Shown piece after piece: positions 56,602-64,000 of a stretch of DNA of 64,000 nt. Below the pieces are notes generated by a model. The model was given only the letters and a program-made list of their open reading frames with translations, was not told the origin of the DNA and did no database searches. Positions within the stretch are counted from its first letter, which is position 1. The number at the start of each line of letters is the position of its first letter. The stretch spans positions 1 through 64,000 of the forward strand of contig NZ_LMEW01000007.1 in the NCBI RefSeq assembly GCF_001426525.1, read 5' to 3'. This stretch comes from Massilia sp. Root133 (GTDB lineage: Bacteria > Pseudomonadota > Gammaproteobacteria > Burkholderiales > Burkholderiaceae_D). Position numbers and translations under genes: made by a program.

Positions 56602-57554
56602 AGACACTCGTCGCGACCCTGCTTCTCGCCCTGCTGGCCGGCTGCGCCACGCCGCCTCCGTCCGGACCGCAATACGACCACACGTACACGGCCAAGGGCC
56701 AGGCCAGCCGCGTACGTTTCCTCGTGCTGCACTACACCGCCCAGAACTTCCCGGAATCGCTCAGGATCCTGACCCAGCAGGAAGTCAGTGCCCATTACCT
56801 CGTGACCGCCGACCCAGTCCCCGTCATCTACAACCTCGTCGATGAAAAGAATGCGGCCTGGCATGCGGGCAACTCGAGCTGGAAGAATTTCACGCAGCTG
56901 AACAACAGCTCGATCGGCATCGAGATCGTCAACCTGGGCTGGAAGGACACGCCGACCGGCCGCGTCTATGCACCGTTCCCGCAAGCGCAGATCGACGCGC
57001 TGATCCCGCTCGTGCGCGACATCGTCACGCGCCACCACATCGCGCCGGAAAACGTGCTGGGCCACTCCGACATCGCCCCACTGCGCAAGCAGGACCCGGG
57101 CCCGATGTTCCCGTGGCGGCAGCTCGCGGCCGCCGGCCTCGTCGCGTGGCCAAATGCCGACCGCGTCGCCATGCTCGTGCCGATCTTCCAGGTGCAATTG
57201 CCGGACATCGCGTGGTACCAGAAGAAGCTGGCGACGTGGGGCTATGGCCTCGTGCAGTCGGGCGTGCTCGACGAGCAGACGCGTACCGTGCTGTCGGCGT
57301 TCCAGATGAAATACCGTCCGGCCAACATCGACGGCAATCCGGACGTCGAGACGGCCGCGCTGCTGGAAGCGCTGACGAACCCGACCGGTCCGCTGCCGCA
57401 GCCGTTGCCGGCGCCGGTCATCACGGCGCCCGTCATCACTCCGGATGTGACGCCGATACCGCCCGCGCCGCCTGCACCTCCGGAACCGCCGCAACCGCCG
57501 CAACCGCCGGTGCCGCCGCAGCCGGCGGTGCCGCCTGCGCCTGTGCAGCAGTGA
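56598..57554 (+). CDS. amiD: AmiD-like N-acetylmuramoyl-L-alanine amidase lipoprotein
   Basis: 318 residues. Lipobox LLAGC (Cys16). Amidase_2 domain (about 35-170) with zinc ligands His45 (LVLHYTA), His156 (LGHSDIAP) and Asp166 (RKQDPG), the same set as E. coli AmiD. A PG_binding_1 helical domain (about 195-260, YQKKLATWGYGL) and a long Pro-rich tail (about 265-318) follow. It splits the MurNAc-L-Ala bond at the outer membrane's inner face, giving free peptides and sugars. The Pro tail is not part of E. coli AmiD. Confidence 0.92.
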   Translation: MKTLVATLLLALLAGCATPPPSGPQYDHTYTAKGQASRVRFLVLHYTAQNFPESLRILTQQEVSAHYLVTADPVPVIYNLVDEKNAAWHAGNSSWKNFTQLNNSSIGIEIVNLGWKDTPTGRVYAPFPQAQIDALIPLVRDIVTRHHIAPENVLGHSDIAPLRKQDPGPMFPWRQLAAAGLVAWPNADRVAMLVPIFQVQLPDIAWYQKKLATWGYGLVQSGVLDEQTRTVLSAFQMKYRPANIDGNPDVETAALLEALTNPTGPLPQPLPAPVITAPVITPDVTPIPPAPPAPPEPPQPPQPPVPPQPAVPPAPVQQ

Positions 57555-57567
57555 TCAGGGCTTGATG

Positions 57568-58473
57568 ATGCGCCTGCGCCATATCGAAGTCTTCCACGCC
57601 ATCATGCAGGTCGGCACCATCAGCGGCGCCGCGCAGGTCCTGCACATTTCGCAGCCGGCCGTGACGAAAGTCCTGCAGCACGCCGAACTGCAGCTGGGCA
57701 TGCCGCTGTTCGAGCGCGTGCGCGGCAAGCTGATCCCGAAGCCGGAAGCGCACCGCCTGTTCGCCGAGACGGAAAAGCTGAACCGCGACCTGCAGGGCAT
57801 CCGCCGCCTGGCCGCGAGCCTGAAAAACCGCGCCGAGGAAACCGTGCGGCTCGTCTCCACGCCGACGATCGCCGTCTCCGTGCTGCCCGCCGCGCTGACC
57901 GTGTGGCGCCGCGACTTCGCGCAGACCCGCTGCGAGCTCGCCACGTTCCACACGAACGAGATCGTGAACGCGTTGCGCCTCGGCGAGGCCGACCTGGCGC
58001 TGTCGCTGCAGGACCCGCGCCACCCCGGCATCGAAGCGGAGCCGATCGCGCAGGGCGCGCTGATGGTGATGGCGCCGGCCGGCACGTGGACCGACGCGGA
58101 GTGCGCGCAAGCGATCACGCCGTCCGGCCTCAGCGGCGAGTTGATCGGCCTGGCCGACCGCGACCCGCTCGGCGAGATGGTCGTGGCCGCGTGCGAGGCG
58201 CAGGACGTGCACCCGGTGTTTCGCACCGTCGTGCAGACGTACCAGATCGCGAGATCTCTCGTCGAGGCGGGTGCGGGCACGGCGGTGCTCGATCCGTTCA
58301 CGGCCGCGTCCGCCGCGCCGGGCAAGGTGCAGTGCCGCCCGTGGGCACCGACGATCCCCGTCCAGCTGTACCTGCTGACGGCCAGCCACGCGCCGCTGTC
58401 GCACGGCGCGCGCGAACTGGCCATGTGCATCGGCGCCACGGCGCGCAATCTGTTGGATAAGGGATGTTCATGA
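57568..58473 (+). CDS. LysR family regulator within the wall-salvage run
   Basis: 301 residues. HTH at about 1-60 (MRLRHIEVFHAIMQVGTISGAAQVLHISQPAVTKVLQHAE), then an effector domain. Encoded inside the run, it overlaps the dipeptidase start by ATGA, so it is made together with the enzymes and probably regulates them in response to a muropeptide, amino sugar or dipeptide. ATG at 57565 is an alternative start one codon earlier; AGGG spacing favours 57568. AmpR is the known LysR regulator of wall recycling, but this is not a close match. Confidence 0.88.
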   Translation: MRLRHIEVFHAIMQVGTISGAAQVLHISQPAVTKVLQHAELQLGMPLFERVRGKLIPKPEAHRLFAETEKLNRDLQGIRRLAASLKNRAEETVRLVSTPTIAVSVLPAALTVWRRDFAQTRCELATFHTNEIVNALRLGEADLALSLQDPRHPGIEAEPIAQGALMVMAPAGTWTDAECAQAITPSGLSGELIGLADRDPLGEMVVAACEAQDVHPVFRTVVQTYQIARSLVEAGAGTAVLDPFTAASAAPGKVQCRPWAPTIPVQLYLLTASHAPLSHGARELAMCIGATARNLLDKGCS

Positions 58474-59078
58474 ATACCATCGCCAGCGAGGACATCGCCG
58501 GCCACCCGGAGTTCCGCCACCTGTCGACCATCGCCGGCATCGCCGTCGACCTGCGCTACGCGACCCCGGACAATTTCGTCGGCCGCGATTTGTACTCTCC
58601 CTACGATTGCGCCTGGCTGCACCGCGACGCGGCGTTTGCGCTGGAGCGCGTCGTCGCGTGGCTGAAGGCCCGACGTCCCGGCTGCACGCCGCTCGTCCTC
58701 GATGCGCTGCGTCCGCAGCGTGTGCAGCAGCAACTGTGGGATGCGCTGGCCGGTACCGATCTGCAGATGTATCTCGCGCATCCGCAGCGGGGTTCGATCC
58801 ACTCGTTCGGGATGGCGCTGGACATCACCATCCTCGACGAGGACGGCCGCGAACTCGACATGGGCACGGGCTTCGACGACATGACGGAACTGTCGCATCC
58901 CGCGCTGGAAGCCCGCTTCCTGGCCAGCGGTGAATTGTCGGCGGAGCAGGTGGCCAACCGGCAATTGCTGCGCGACGCCATGTTCCAGGCCGGTTTCGTC
59001 GGCATCAACACGGAGTGGTGGCATTTCGATTGCGGCGACCGCAACCTCGTGCGCCAGACTTTCCGCCGCGTGCTCTGA
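58470..59078 (+). CDS. ddpX: D-alanyl-D-alanine dipeptidase (VanX/DdpX)
   Basis: 202 residues, zinc dipeptidase of the VanX family. Zinc ligands His111 and Asp118 (SIHSFGMALD) and His185, with catalytic Glu182 (EWWHF). An Arg for substrate binding is in LDALRPQRVQ. It hydrolyses D-Ala-D-Ala. No signal peptide is visible, so it acts in the cytoplasm on imported dipeptide, as E. coli DdpX does. Without vanH or vanA neighbours it is catabolic and not a resistance gene. AAGGG is 6 nt before the chosen ATG. Confidence 0.92.
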   Translation: MNTIASEDIAGHPEFRHLSTIAGIAVDLRYATPDNFVGRDLYSPYDCAWLHRDAAFALERVVAWLKARRPGCTPLVLDALRPQRVQQQLWDALAGTDLQMYLAHPQRGSIHSFGMALDITILDEDGRELDMGTGFDDMTELSHPALEARFLASGELSAEQVANRQLLRDAMFQAGFVGINTEWWHFDCGDRNLVRQTFRRVL

Positions 59079-59204
59079 CCCCGTCGCACGGTGCTGTCGC
59101 GCCACGCTGACGGCACCCGTGCACGCTTGAGCAAGCTCATTCTCCTGCATTTCTCAGCCGGGACAATCGGTCCACTGACCCACGCCCACGCGAAGGAGAA
59201 AGAG

Positions 59205-59864
59205 ATGAAGAGTTCGTTGTTGTCCGGTTTTATCCTGCTGATCATGGCCGCGCTGGCCGGTTGCGGCACCGACGCCGGCAGCCGGTTCGCCGCGCGCGAC
59301 ACGACGGTCGAGTACTACCGCGTATTCGACATCAAAACCGACGCCGCACGCGAGGCCATGGCCAGTGCCGCCACCGAAGGCCTCAACCGCAACGTGAAGG
59401 AAGCCTCCATCGCGACGCCGGCCGCCGAGGCCACCGATCTACCGGGCCACTTCAAGATGGCCGACCCGACGAGCGCCGCGCCCGGCACCGCCGTCGACAA
59501 GAGCCCGAGCTGCGAAGGCGCCGCCTGGACCGCCAAGGCTGCCCCGCAAGTACGCGGCGGCGACAACATGAACATGGTCGCCTGCCTGTTCCCGTACAAG
59601 AACGGCTACCACCTCGACATGTACGCCGTCTTCACGAAGCCCGAAGGCGGCTGGCTGTCCTGGCCGCGCCGGGTTGGAGGCATGATGCTCGGCACACCGG
59701 AAAAATTCACCGAGACCACGATGCTGGACATCGTGCGCACGATCCGCGCGAACACGAAGGCGCAGGTGTCGCTGGTGGAAGCGAAGCCCAATCTGCCGGG
59801 AACGCCGTGGCTGGACGGTGGCGATGCGCCGCTCGCCGCAGCCGGACAGGTCAGCAAGCCGTAG
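59205..59864 (+). CDS. hypothetical lipoprotein
   Basis: 219 residues with a lipobox (LAALAGC, Cys21). The mature part contains two cysteines that could pair (PSCEGAAW and MVACLFPYKNGYHLDMYAVF) and a conserved-looking WLSWPRRVGGMMLGTPEKFTE. I do not recognise the family. AAGGAGAAAGAG gives a strong ribosome site at 59205. It follows ddpX by 126 bp and converges with dacB, so it is probably monocistronic. Confidence 0.75.
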   Translation: MKSSLLSGFILLIMAALAGCGTDAGSRFAARDTTVEYYRVFDIKTDAAREAMASAATEGLNRNVKEASIATPAAEATDLPGHFKMADPTSAAPGTAVDKSPSCEGAAWTAKAAPQVRGGDNMNMVACLFPYKNGYHLDMYAVFTKPEGGWLSWPRRVGGMMLGTPEKFTETTMLDIVRTIRANTKAQVSLVEAKPNLPGTPWLDGGDAPLAAAGQVSKP

Positions 59865-59915
59865 GGTGGGCGGCGATACGCGACGGCGGCACCGTCGAGA
59901 CCGCCATCGGCACCG

Positions 59916-61496
59916 TTACGGCGTCGCAGCGCCGTTCGCCGAGTTCGTAACTGCAGGCACGGCCGACGGCGTCCCATCCAGCCGCGCAACCCAGTTGACG
60001 AGCGCATCGAGCACGGCCCGGCCGCGCCCATTGCCGACCCGGTCGCTGTTGACGAAGGCGACGAGCACGCACTGCCTGCCGTCCGCATCCGGCACGTAAC
60101 CGGCCAGCGCGACGACGTTGGACAGCGTGCCCGTTTTCAGGCGCGCGCGGCTGGCGGCGGGGCTGTCGTGCAGGCGGCGGCGCATCGTGCCGTCCACGGC
60201 CGCGATCGGCATGCTGGCCTGGAGTTCCGGCGCCCAGTTGCTGCGCAGGCCAGCCTGCAGCAGGCCCGCCATCTGGACAGGCGTGATGCTTTCGATGCGC
60301 GACAGGCCGGAGCCGTTTTCCACGACGAAGCCAGTGTCGTCGATGCCGTGCGTGCGCATCCAGGCGCGCACGACCGCCTCGCTGCGGGCAAGCGTCGTAA
60401 GGGTCGTGCCGGATGTGTTGGGCTGCGGATGGCTGCCCAGCACGGGGTCGGGCTCGAGTGCGCCCAGGCTCAGGAAGAGCAGGCGGGCGAGGGTGTTGTC
60501 GGAGGGCTTGTTGATGTCGCGGATGACTTCCGGCAGCGGGCGCGACACGTGCTCGGCCAGCAGGCGCGCACCCGGCGGCGTGGCGCCTTCGACGGCCGTG
60601 CCCGTGATGGTGCCGCCCAGCGTCTTCCACTGGCGGCGCACGAGGCGGGCGACGTATTCCTGGCGGTCGATCACGTTGATCGACTCGCTGGCCACGCAGT
60701 TTTTCGGGAAGGTGCCGTGCAGCACGACCTTGATGCCGCCGCCCGGACGCGGCAAGGCTTCCGGCAGCTTCCACCCGTTTTCCCAGGTGGCGCAGTCGGC
60801 ATCGATGAGCTTCATGTCCGTGTCGACGGTGACGCCGTCGAGCTCGGGCTGCATCGCGACGCGCACGCGCGTGGCCGGCTTGCCGTCCGGGCGCGGCGTC
60901 GAGCGGATGTCCAGTTGCAGCATGTTGCGGTTGACGAACAGCGCGTCCGGGATGGCGTTGTAGTAGGCCTCCGGCGACTCGTCGAACGGCGGCACGCCGA
61001 CGTCCGCGCGCGCCGGATTGAACAGCGTGCGGTCGACGATCAGGTTGCCGTCGATCCGGCGGATGCCCTGGTAGCGCAGGGCGCGCAGCATGGTCGTCAA
61101 CGTCTCGGTGGACAGGTCGACGTCGGCGCCGCCGCGCAGCACGAGGTCGCCGTGCAGCACGTCGCCCTTGACCTGGCCGGTCGTGCGCATTTCGGTGCGG
61201 CCGCGGAACACGGGGCCCAGCTGCTCGAGGGCGACCAGGGTCGTGACGAGTTTCATCGTCGACGCGGGATGCAGCGGATGGTCGGCCAGGTGCGACAACA
61301 CCGTCTTGTCGCCGCGCAGGACGAGCGCGCTCACGGCATCCTCGGGAATCGCCGCCGCGCGCAGGGCGTCCGTGACGGGGACCGGCAGCGCGGCCGTCAT
61401 CGACGCCGGCGGCGACGGTTGCAGTTGGGCCGCGGCCGGCATGCCGATGCCCAGCAGCGCGGCGGAGAGAAGAGTCAGTGCGTGACGACGAAGCAT
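59916..61496 (-). CDS. dacB: D-alanyl-D-alanine carboxypeptidase/endopeptidase PBP4
   Basis: 526 residues, peptidase S13. Signal peptide (about 1-23). Active-site motifs: Ser79-Thr-Met-Lys82 (HPASTMKLV), SDN in NKPSDNTLARLL and KTG in ARLKTGTLSNV. The large insert between motifs 1 and 2 typical of PBP4 is present. It trims D-Ala and cuts crosslinks in the periplasm. AGGACAG precedes the ATG at 61496; the frame stays open far upstream only as antisense-like noise under the neighbouring gene. It lies 29 bp behind the SpmAB-fusion gene, so the two are likely co-transcribed. Confidence 0.94.
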   Translation of the reverse strand: MLRRHALTLLSAALLGIGMPAAAQLQPSPPASMTAALPVPVTDALRAAAIPEDAVSALVLRGDKTVLSHLADHPLHPASTMKLVTTLVALEQLGPVFRGRTEMRTTGQVKGDVLHGDLVLRGGADVDLSTETLTTMLRALRYQGIRRIDGNLIVDRTLFNPARADVGVPPFDESPEAYYNAIPDALFVNRNMLQLDIRSTPRPDGKPATRVRVAMQPELDGVTVDTDMKLIDADCATWENGWKLPEALPRPGGGIKVVLHGTFPKNCVASESINVIDRQEYVARLVRRQWKTLGGTITGTAVEGATPPGARLLAEHVSRPLPEVIRDINKPSDNTLARLLFLSLGALEPDPVLGSHPQPNTSGTTLTTLARSEAVVRAWMRTHGIDDTGFVVENGSGLSRIESITPVQMAGLLQAGLRSNWAPELQASMPIAAVDGTMRRRLHDSPAASRARLKTGTLSNVVALAGYVPDADGRQCVLVAFVNSDRVGNGRGRAVLDALVNWVARLDGTPSAVPAVTNSANGAATP

Positions 61497-61525
61497 GCCT
61501 GTCCTTTTTGTTCTTGCTATAGCCA

Positions 61526-62764
61526 TTATCCGAAGAACACGTAGGCCACCGAGATGGCCGCGATGATGCCCGCAAAGTCGGCGATCAGCCCGCAGGAAAT
61601 CGCATAGCGCGTCTTGCGCACGCCGACGGAGCCGAAGTACAGCGCGACGATGTAGAACGTGGTGTCCGCCGAGCCCTGGAAGATGCAGGCCAGGCGGCCG
61701 ACGAACGAATCGACGCCATACGTCTTCATGGCGTCGATCATCAGCGCGCGCGACCCGCTGCCGGACAGCGGCTTCATGAGCGCGGTGGGCAGGGCGGGCG
61801 TGAACGCGGTGTCGAGGCCGGCCATGCGGATGAGCCATTCCAGGCCTTGCACGACGAAGCCGAGCACGCCGGCATTGCGGATCACGGAGATGGCGACGAG
61901 CATGCCGACGAGATAGGGGATGATCGTGAGCGACGTCTGGATGCCGCCCTTGGCGCCTTCGATGAACGCCTCGTACACATTGACGCGCCGAATCATCGCG
62001 CCGACGATGAACACAACGATGATGGAGAACAGGATCAAATTGCTCGCGACCTTGGAGACGGTCTCGATTTCCGGCTTGGTGAGGTATTGCGTGAAGTACC
62101 AGATCAGCGTGGCGATCGCGGCCGTCATGCCGCCCAGCCAGCCCAGCACGACGCCGTTCAGCAGGTTGATGCGCTGGCGGATCGACACGGCGATGATGCC
62201 GGCGACCGTGGCGACATAGGTCGCGATCATGCACGGGATAAAGATGTCGGACGGGTCTTTCGCGCCGAGGATCGCGCGCTGCGCCATGATCGCGAGCGGA
62301 ATCAGGGTAAGGCCCGACGTGTGCAGCACGAGGAACATGATCTGTGCGTTGCTGGCCGTGTCCTTGTTCGGATTCAGCGTCTGCAGGCTTTCCATCGCCT
62401 TCAGGCCGAACGGCGTCGCGGCATTGTCCAGGCCCAGCAGGTTGGCGGAAAAATTCATCACCATGTGGCCCGTAGCCGGGTGGTCCTTCGGCACTTCCGG
62501 GAAGATGCGCGAAAAGAAGGGAGAAATCACTTTCGCCAGCCAGCCGACGGCGCCGGCCTTTTCGCCGATGTTCATGATGCCCAGCCACAGGGTCATCACG
62601 CCGGCCAGCGGCAGGGCGATGTCCATCACGCCCATTTTGGCCGCGTCGAAGGTGCCGTCGATGATGCGCTTGAAGATCTCGGTGTCTCCGAGGAAGATCC
62701 ATTGGGCCAGTGCCGCGACGAAGCCGACGAGGAAGAAGCCGATCCAGATGTAATTTAAAGCCAT
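61526..62764 (-). CDS. SpmA-SpmB fusion (nucleoside-recognition/gate domain) membrane protein
   Basis: 412 residues, about ten membrane spans. The first half matches SpmA (MALNYIWIGFFLVGFVAAL, LPLAGVMTLWLGIMNIGEKAG, MNFSANLLGLDNAATPFGLKAMESLQ), and the second half SpmB (ASNLILFSIIVVFIVGA, YEAFIEGAKGG, FQGSADTTFYIVALYFGSVGVRKTRYA). In Bacillus these are two proteins needed for spore maturation; the fused form is found in non-sporulating proteobacteria with unknown transport function. It lies directly upstream of dacB on the same strand. Confidence 0.88.
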   Translation of the reverse strand: MALNYIWIGFFLVGFVAALAQWIFLGDTEIFKRIIDGTFDAAKMGVMDIALPLAGVMTLWLGIMNIGEKAGAVGWLAKVISPFFSRIFPEVPKDHPATGHMVMNFSANLLGLDNAATPFGLKAMESLQTLNPNKDTASNAQIMFLVLHTSGLTLIPLAIMAQRAILGAKDPSDIFIPCMIATYVATVAGIIAVSIRQRINLLNGVVLGWLGGMTAAIATLIWYFTQYLTKPEIETVSKVASNLILFSIIVVFIVGAMIRRVNVYEAFIEGAKGGIQTSLTIIPYLVGMLVAISVIRNAGVLGFVVQGLEWLIRMAGLDTAFTPALPTALMKPLSGSGSRALMIDAMKTYGVDSFVGRLACIFQGSADTTFYIVALYFGSVGVRKTRYAISCGLIADFAGIIAAISVAYVFFG

Positions 62765-62976
62765 GGGTGTCGTAGTTTCGGCGGCTCATGCCGCCTGAGC
62801 TCGATTGTGCAGCGGAGAGTATAGGCGCTGAGCAAGCTGCACTGATGAAAGTATGGGCTAGGGATATGTAAAAAAGTTATGCGCCTCTGGAAAGCTTGGC
62901 GTTCTGTTATCGCGCTGCCGTATTGCCTGGGTCCAAAGCCTGAGCCTATGATACGCAACGCTTCCAGGACCTCGCC
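62765..62976. promoter_or_regulatory. divergent promoter region, spmAB-dacB and the peptide-binding protein
   Basis: A 212-bp gap between divergent starts, with AT-rich patches around 62840-62880 (TGAAAGTATGGGC and GATATGTAAAAAAG) that suit promoters in both directions. I cannot assign exact boxes or an operator. Confidence 0.4.
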
Positions 62977-64000
62977 ATGCCGACTCGCCGCTCCTTCCTC
63001 GCTTCCCTGCTGTTCACCGCTCTCGCCCCATTCGCCGCCGCGCAAGGCCCGCAACCCAAGGTCCTGCACATGTTCCTGTCGACGAGCGAGACAGGCATGG
63101 ACCCGGCCGTCGCGTCCGACATCGCCACGTTGTCCCTGCTGGAAAACCTGTTCGATCCGCTGCTGCGCTACGACTACCTCGCGCGCCCCGTCAAACTGCA
63201 GGGCAATGGCGCGAAGGACCTGCCCGAGATCTCCGCCGACGGCCTGACGTACACGTTCCACATCCGCCCCGGCATGCGTTTTACGCCCGACCCGGCCTTT
63301 AAAGGTCCGCCGCGCGAGGTGACGGCGGCCGACTATGTCTACAGCATCCAGCGCCTGTATGACCCGACGCTGAAATCGCCGTGGTCGTTCATGTTCGAGG
63401 GAAAACTGCTGGGCGATGCGGCGTGGAAGGACCGTTTCAGCTACGCGACGAACATCCCGGGCCTGCAGGCCGTCGACCGGTACACGCTGCGCATCCGTCT
63501 TTCCGAGCCGGATAACAATTTCCTGTTTTACCTGGCCACGCCGGCGACCGGTGTCGTCGCGCGTGAAGTGATCGAGGCGTATCCGGGCCAGGCCGGCAAT
63601 CACCCCGTCGGCACGGGACCGTTCATGCTGGGGGACTGGAAGCGCAGCGACCGCATCGTCCTCGTCGCCAATCCCGCGTCGACGTCCGTCTTTCACTCCG
63701 GCGTGACGACGGACCCGGCCGCCGATCCCGCCGACCGCGCCATCGCCCGCGCGCTCGAAGGCCAGAAGCTGCCGCGCGTGGACAAGGTCGACATCAAGAT
63801 CGCGGAAGAATTCCAGGGCCGCATGCTGGGCTTCCTGAACGGCGAATACGACTACCTGGAGCAGGTGCCGGAATCGATGACGGACATGGTCATCAGGAAC
63901 GGCAAGCTGAAACCCGAGCTCACCGCGCGCGGCATGCAGCTGTACCGCTTCCCCGTGCTGCAGACCTACTACATGTGGATGAACATGGAGGATCCGGTGC
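62977..64000 (+). CDS. ABC transporter peptide-binding protein (SBP family 5), partial
   Basis: The first 341 codons of a solute-binding protein; the 3' end lies outside the window. The N-terminus has a Tat motif (TRRSFLAS) and an AAAQ cleavage region. DppA/OppA-type segments follow: LENLFDPLLRYDY, DLPEISADGLTYTFHIRPGMRFTPDP, REVTAADYVYSIQRLYDP, HPVGTGPFMLGDWKRSDRIVLVANP and LNGEYDYLEQVPE. It binds oligopeptides in the periplasm for an ABC importer. After a block of wall-peptide enzymes, murein tripeptide or dipeptide uptake is a reasonable guess, like MppA, but unproven. Confidence 0.9.
   Translation, partial: MPTRRSFLASLLFTALAPFAAAQGPQPKVLHMFLSTSETGMDPAVASDIATLSLLENLFDPLLRYDYLARPVKLQGNGAKDLPEISADGLTYTFHIRPGMRFTPDPAFKGPPREVTAADYVYSIQRLYDPTLKSPWSFMFEGKLLGDAAWKDRFSYATNIPGLQAVDRYTLRIRLSEPDNNFLFYLATPATGVVAREVIEAYPGQAGNHPVGTGPFMLGDWKRSDRIVLVANPASTSVFHSGVTTDPAADPADRAIARALEGQKLPRVDKVDIKIAEEFQGRMLGFLNGEYDYLEQVPESMTDMVIRNGKLKPELTARGMQLYRFPVLQTYYMWMNMEDPV

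Noticed and set aside
58470-59078. Vancomycin-resistance vanX
   Set aside because: There are no vanH, vanA or vanRS genes; it sits in a wall-salvage run in a Gram-negative genome, as DdpX does.
61497-62789. In-frame upstream extension of dacB to a 957-residue protein
   Set aside because: The added part is the wrong frame of the SpmA-SpmB gene; dacB has a signal peptide and ribosome site at 61496.

Overview
The window is GC-rich chromosomal DNA from a betaproteobacterium, most likely of the Oxalobacteraceae (Massilia-like). This is inferred from codon and base usage, the ybeD-lipB-lipA and rsmI-lpoA-yraN-diaA-dolP gene orders, a bioA-bioF-bioD-bioB cluster beside leucine-degradation genes, and dispersed palindromic repeats built on CGTC(A/G)TCCCCGC. 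No species name can be read from the sequence alone. Almost all of it is ordinary core genome. The exception is a lower-GC type VI secretion cassette at about 41.0-47.8 kb.

Layout. 0-8 kb: a two-domain beta/gamma-crystallin-like exported protein, a MerR regulator facing a small membrane protein across a MerR-type promoter, the divergent argP/argO pair, an XdhC protein, a nitronate monooxygenase, a glutaminyl-peptide cyclotransferase and a zinc-type alcohol dehydrogenase. 8-16 kb: a DUF885 peptidase, a scar of two decayed genes, a glutathione S-transferase, a TonB-dependent receptor, a DUF808 membrane protein, an orphan BrnA-like antitoxin, an HU protein and a LysE exporter. 16-29 kb: a FecR/DUF6600 protein, ybeD-lipB-lipA (lipoate synthesis), a Suv3-like helicase, an MgtC-like protein, a TlpA thioredoxin, and the envelope/replication block dolP-diaA-yraN-lpoA with rsmI divergent. 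At 29.4 kb lies tRNA-Pro(UGG).

29.5-40.9 kb is one long leftward gene train: ychJ, liuB, liuC, bioA, bioF, bioD, bioB, liuD, a ghrA-like dehydrogenase and mvaB. It joins biotin synthesis to the biotin-dependent methylcrotonyl-CoA carboxylase and the last steps of leucine breakdown to acetoacetate and acetyl-CoA. 41-47.8 kb is a T6SS cargo cassette: VgrG, a DUF4123 adaptor, a lipoprotein that is probably the immunity factor, a Tle1 phospholipase with an unusual C-terminal tail, a PAAR tip protein and a 53-residue membrane peptide overlapping the PAAR gene.

47.8-64 kb concerns D-amino acids and cell-wall sugars and peptides. After dadA and a serine hydrolase comes a tightly packed rightward run: murQ, an AmpG-like MFS permease, a NagX-like acyltransferase, a GHL10 lipoprotein, a BadF-type sugar kinase, an AmiD-like amidase lipoprotein, a LysR regulator and a VanX/DdpX dipeptidase. 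Then come a lipoprotein, dacB (PBP4) with a SpmA-SpmB fusion, and a Tat-exported peptide-binding protein cut by the window end. Together they read as a muropeptide and MurNAc salvage system. It is the most coherent candidate for a little-described pathway here, alongside the Tle1 cassette.
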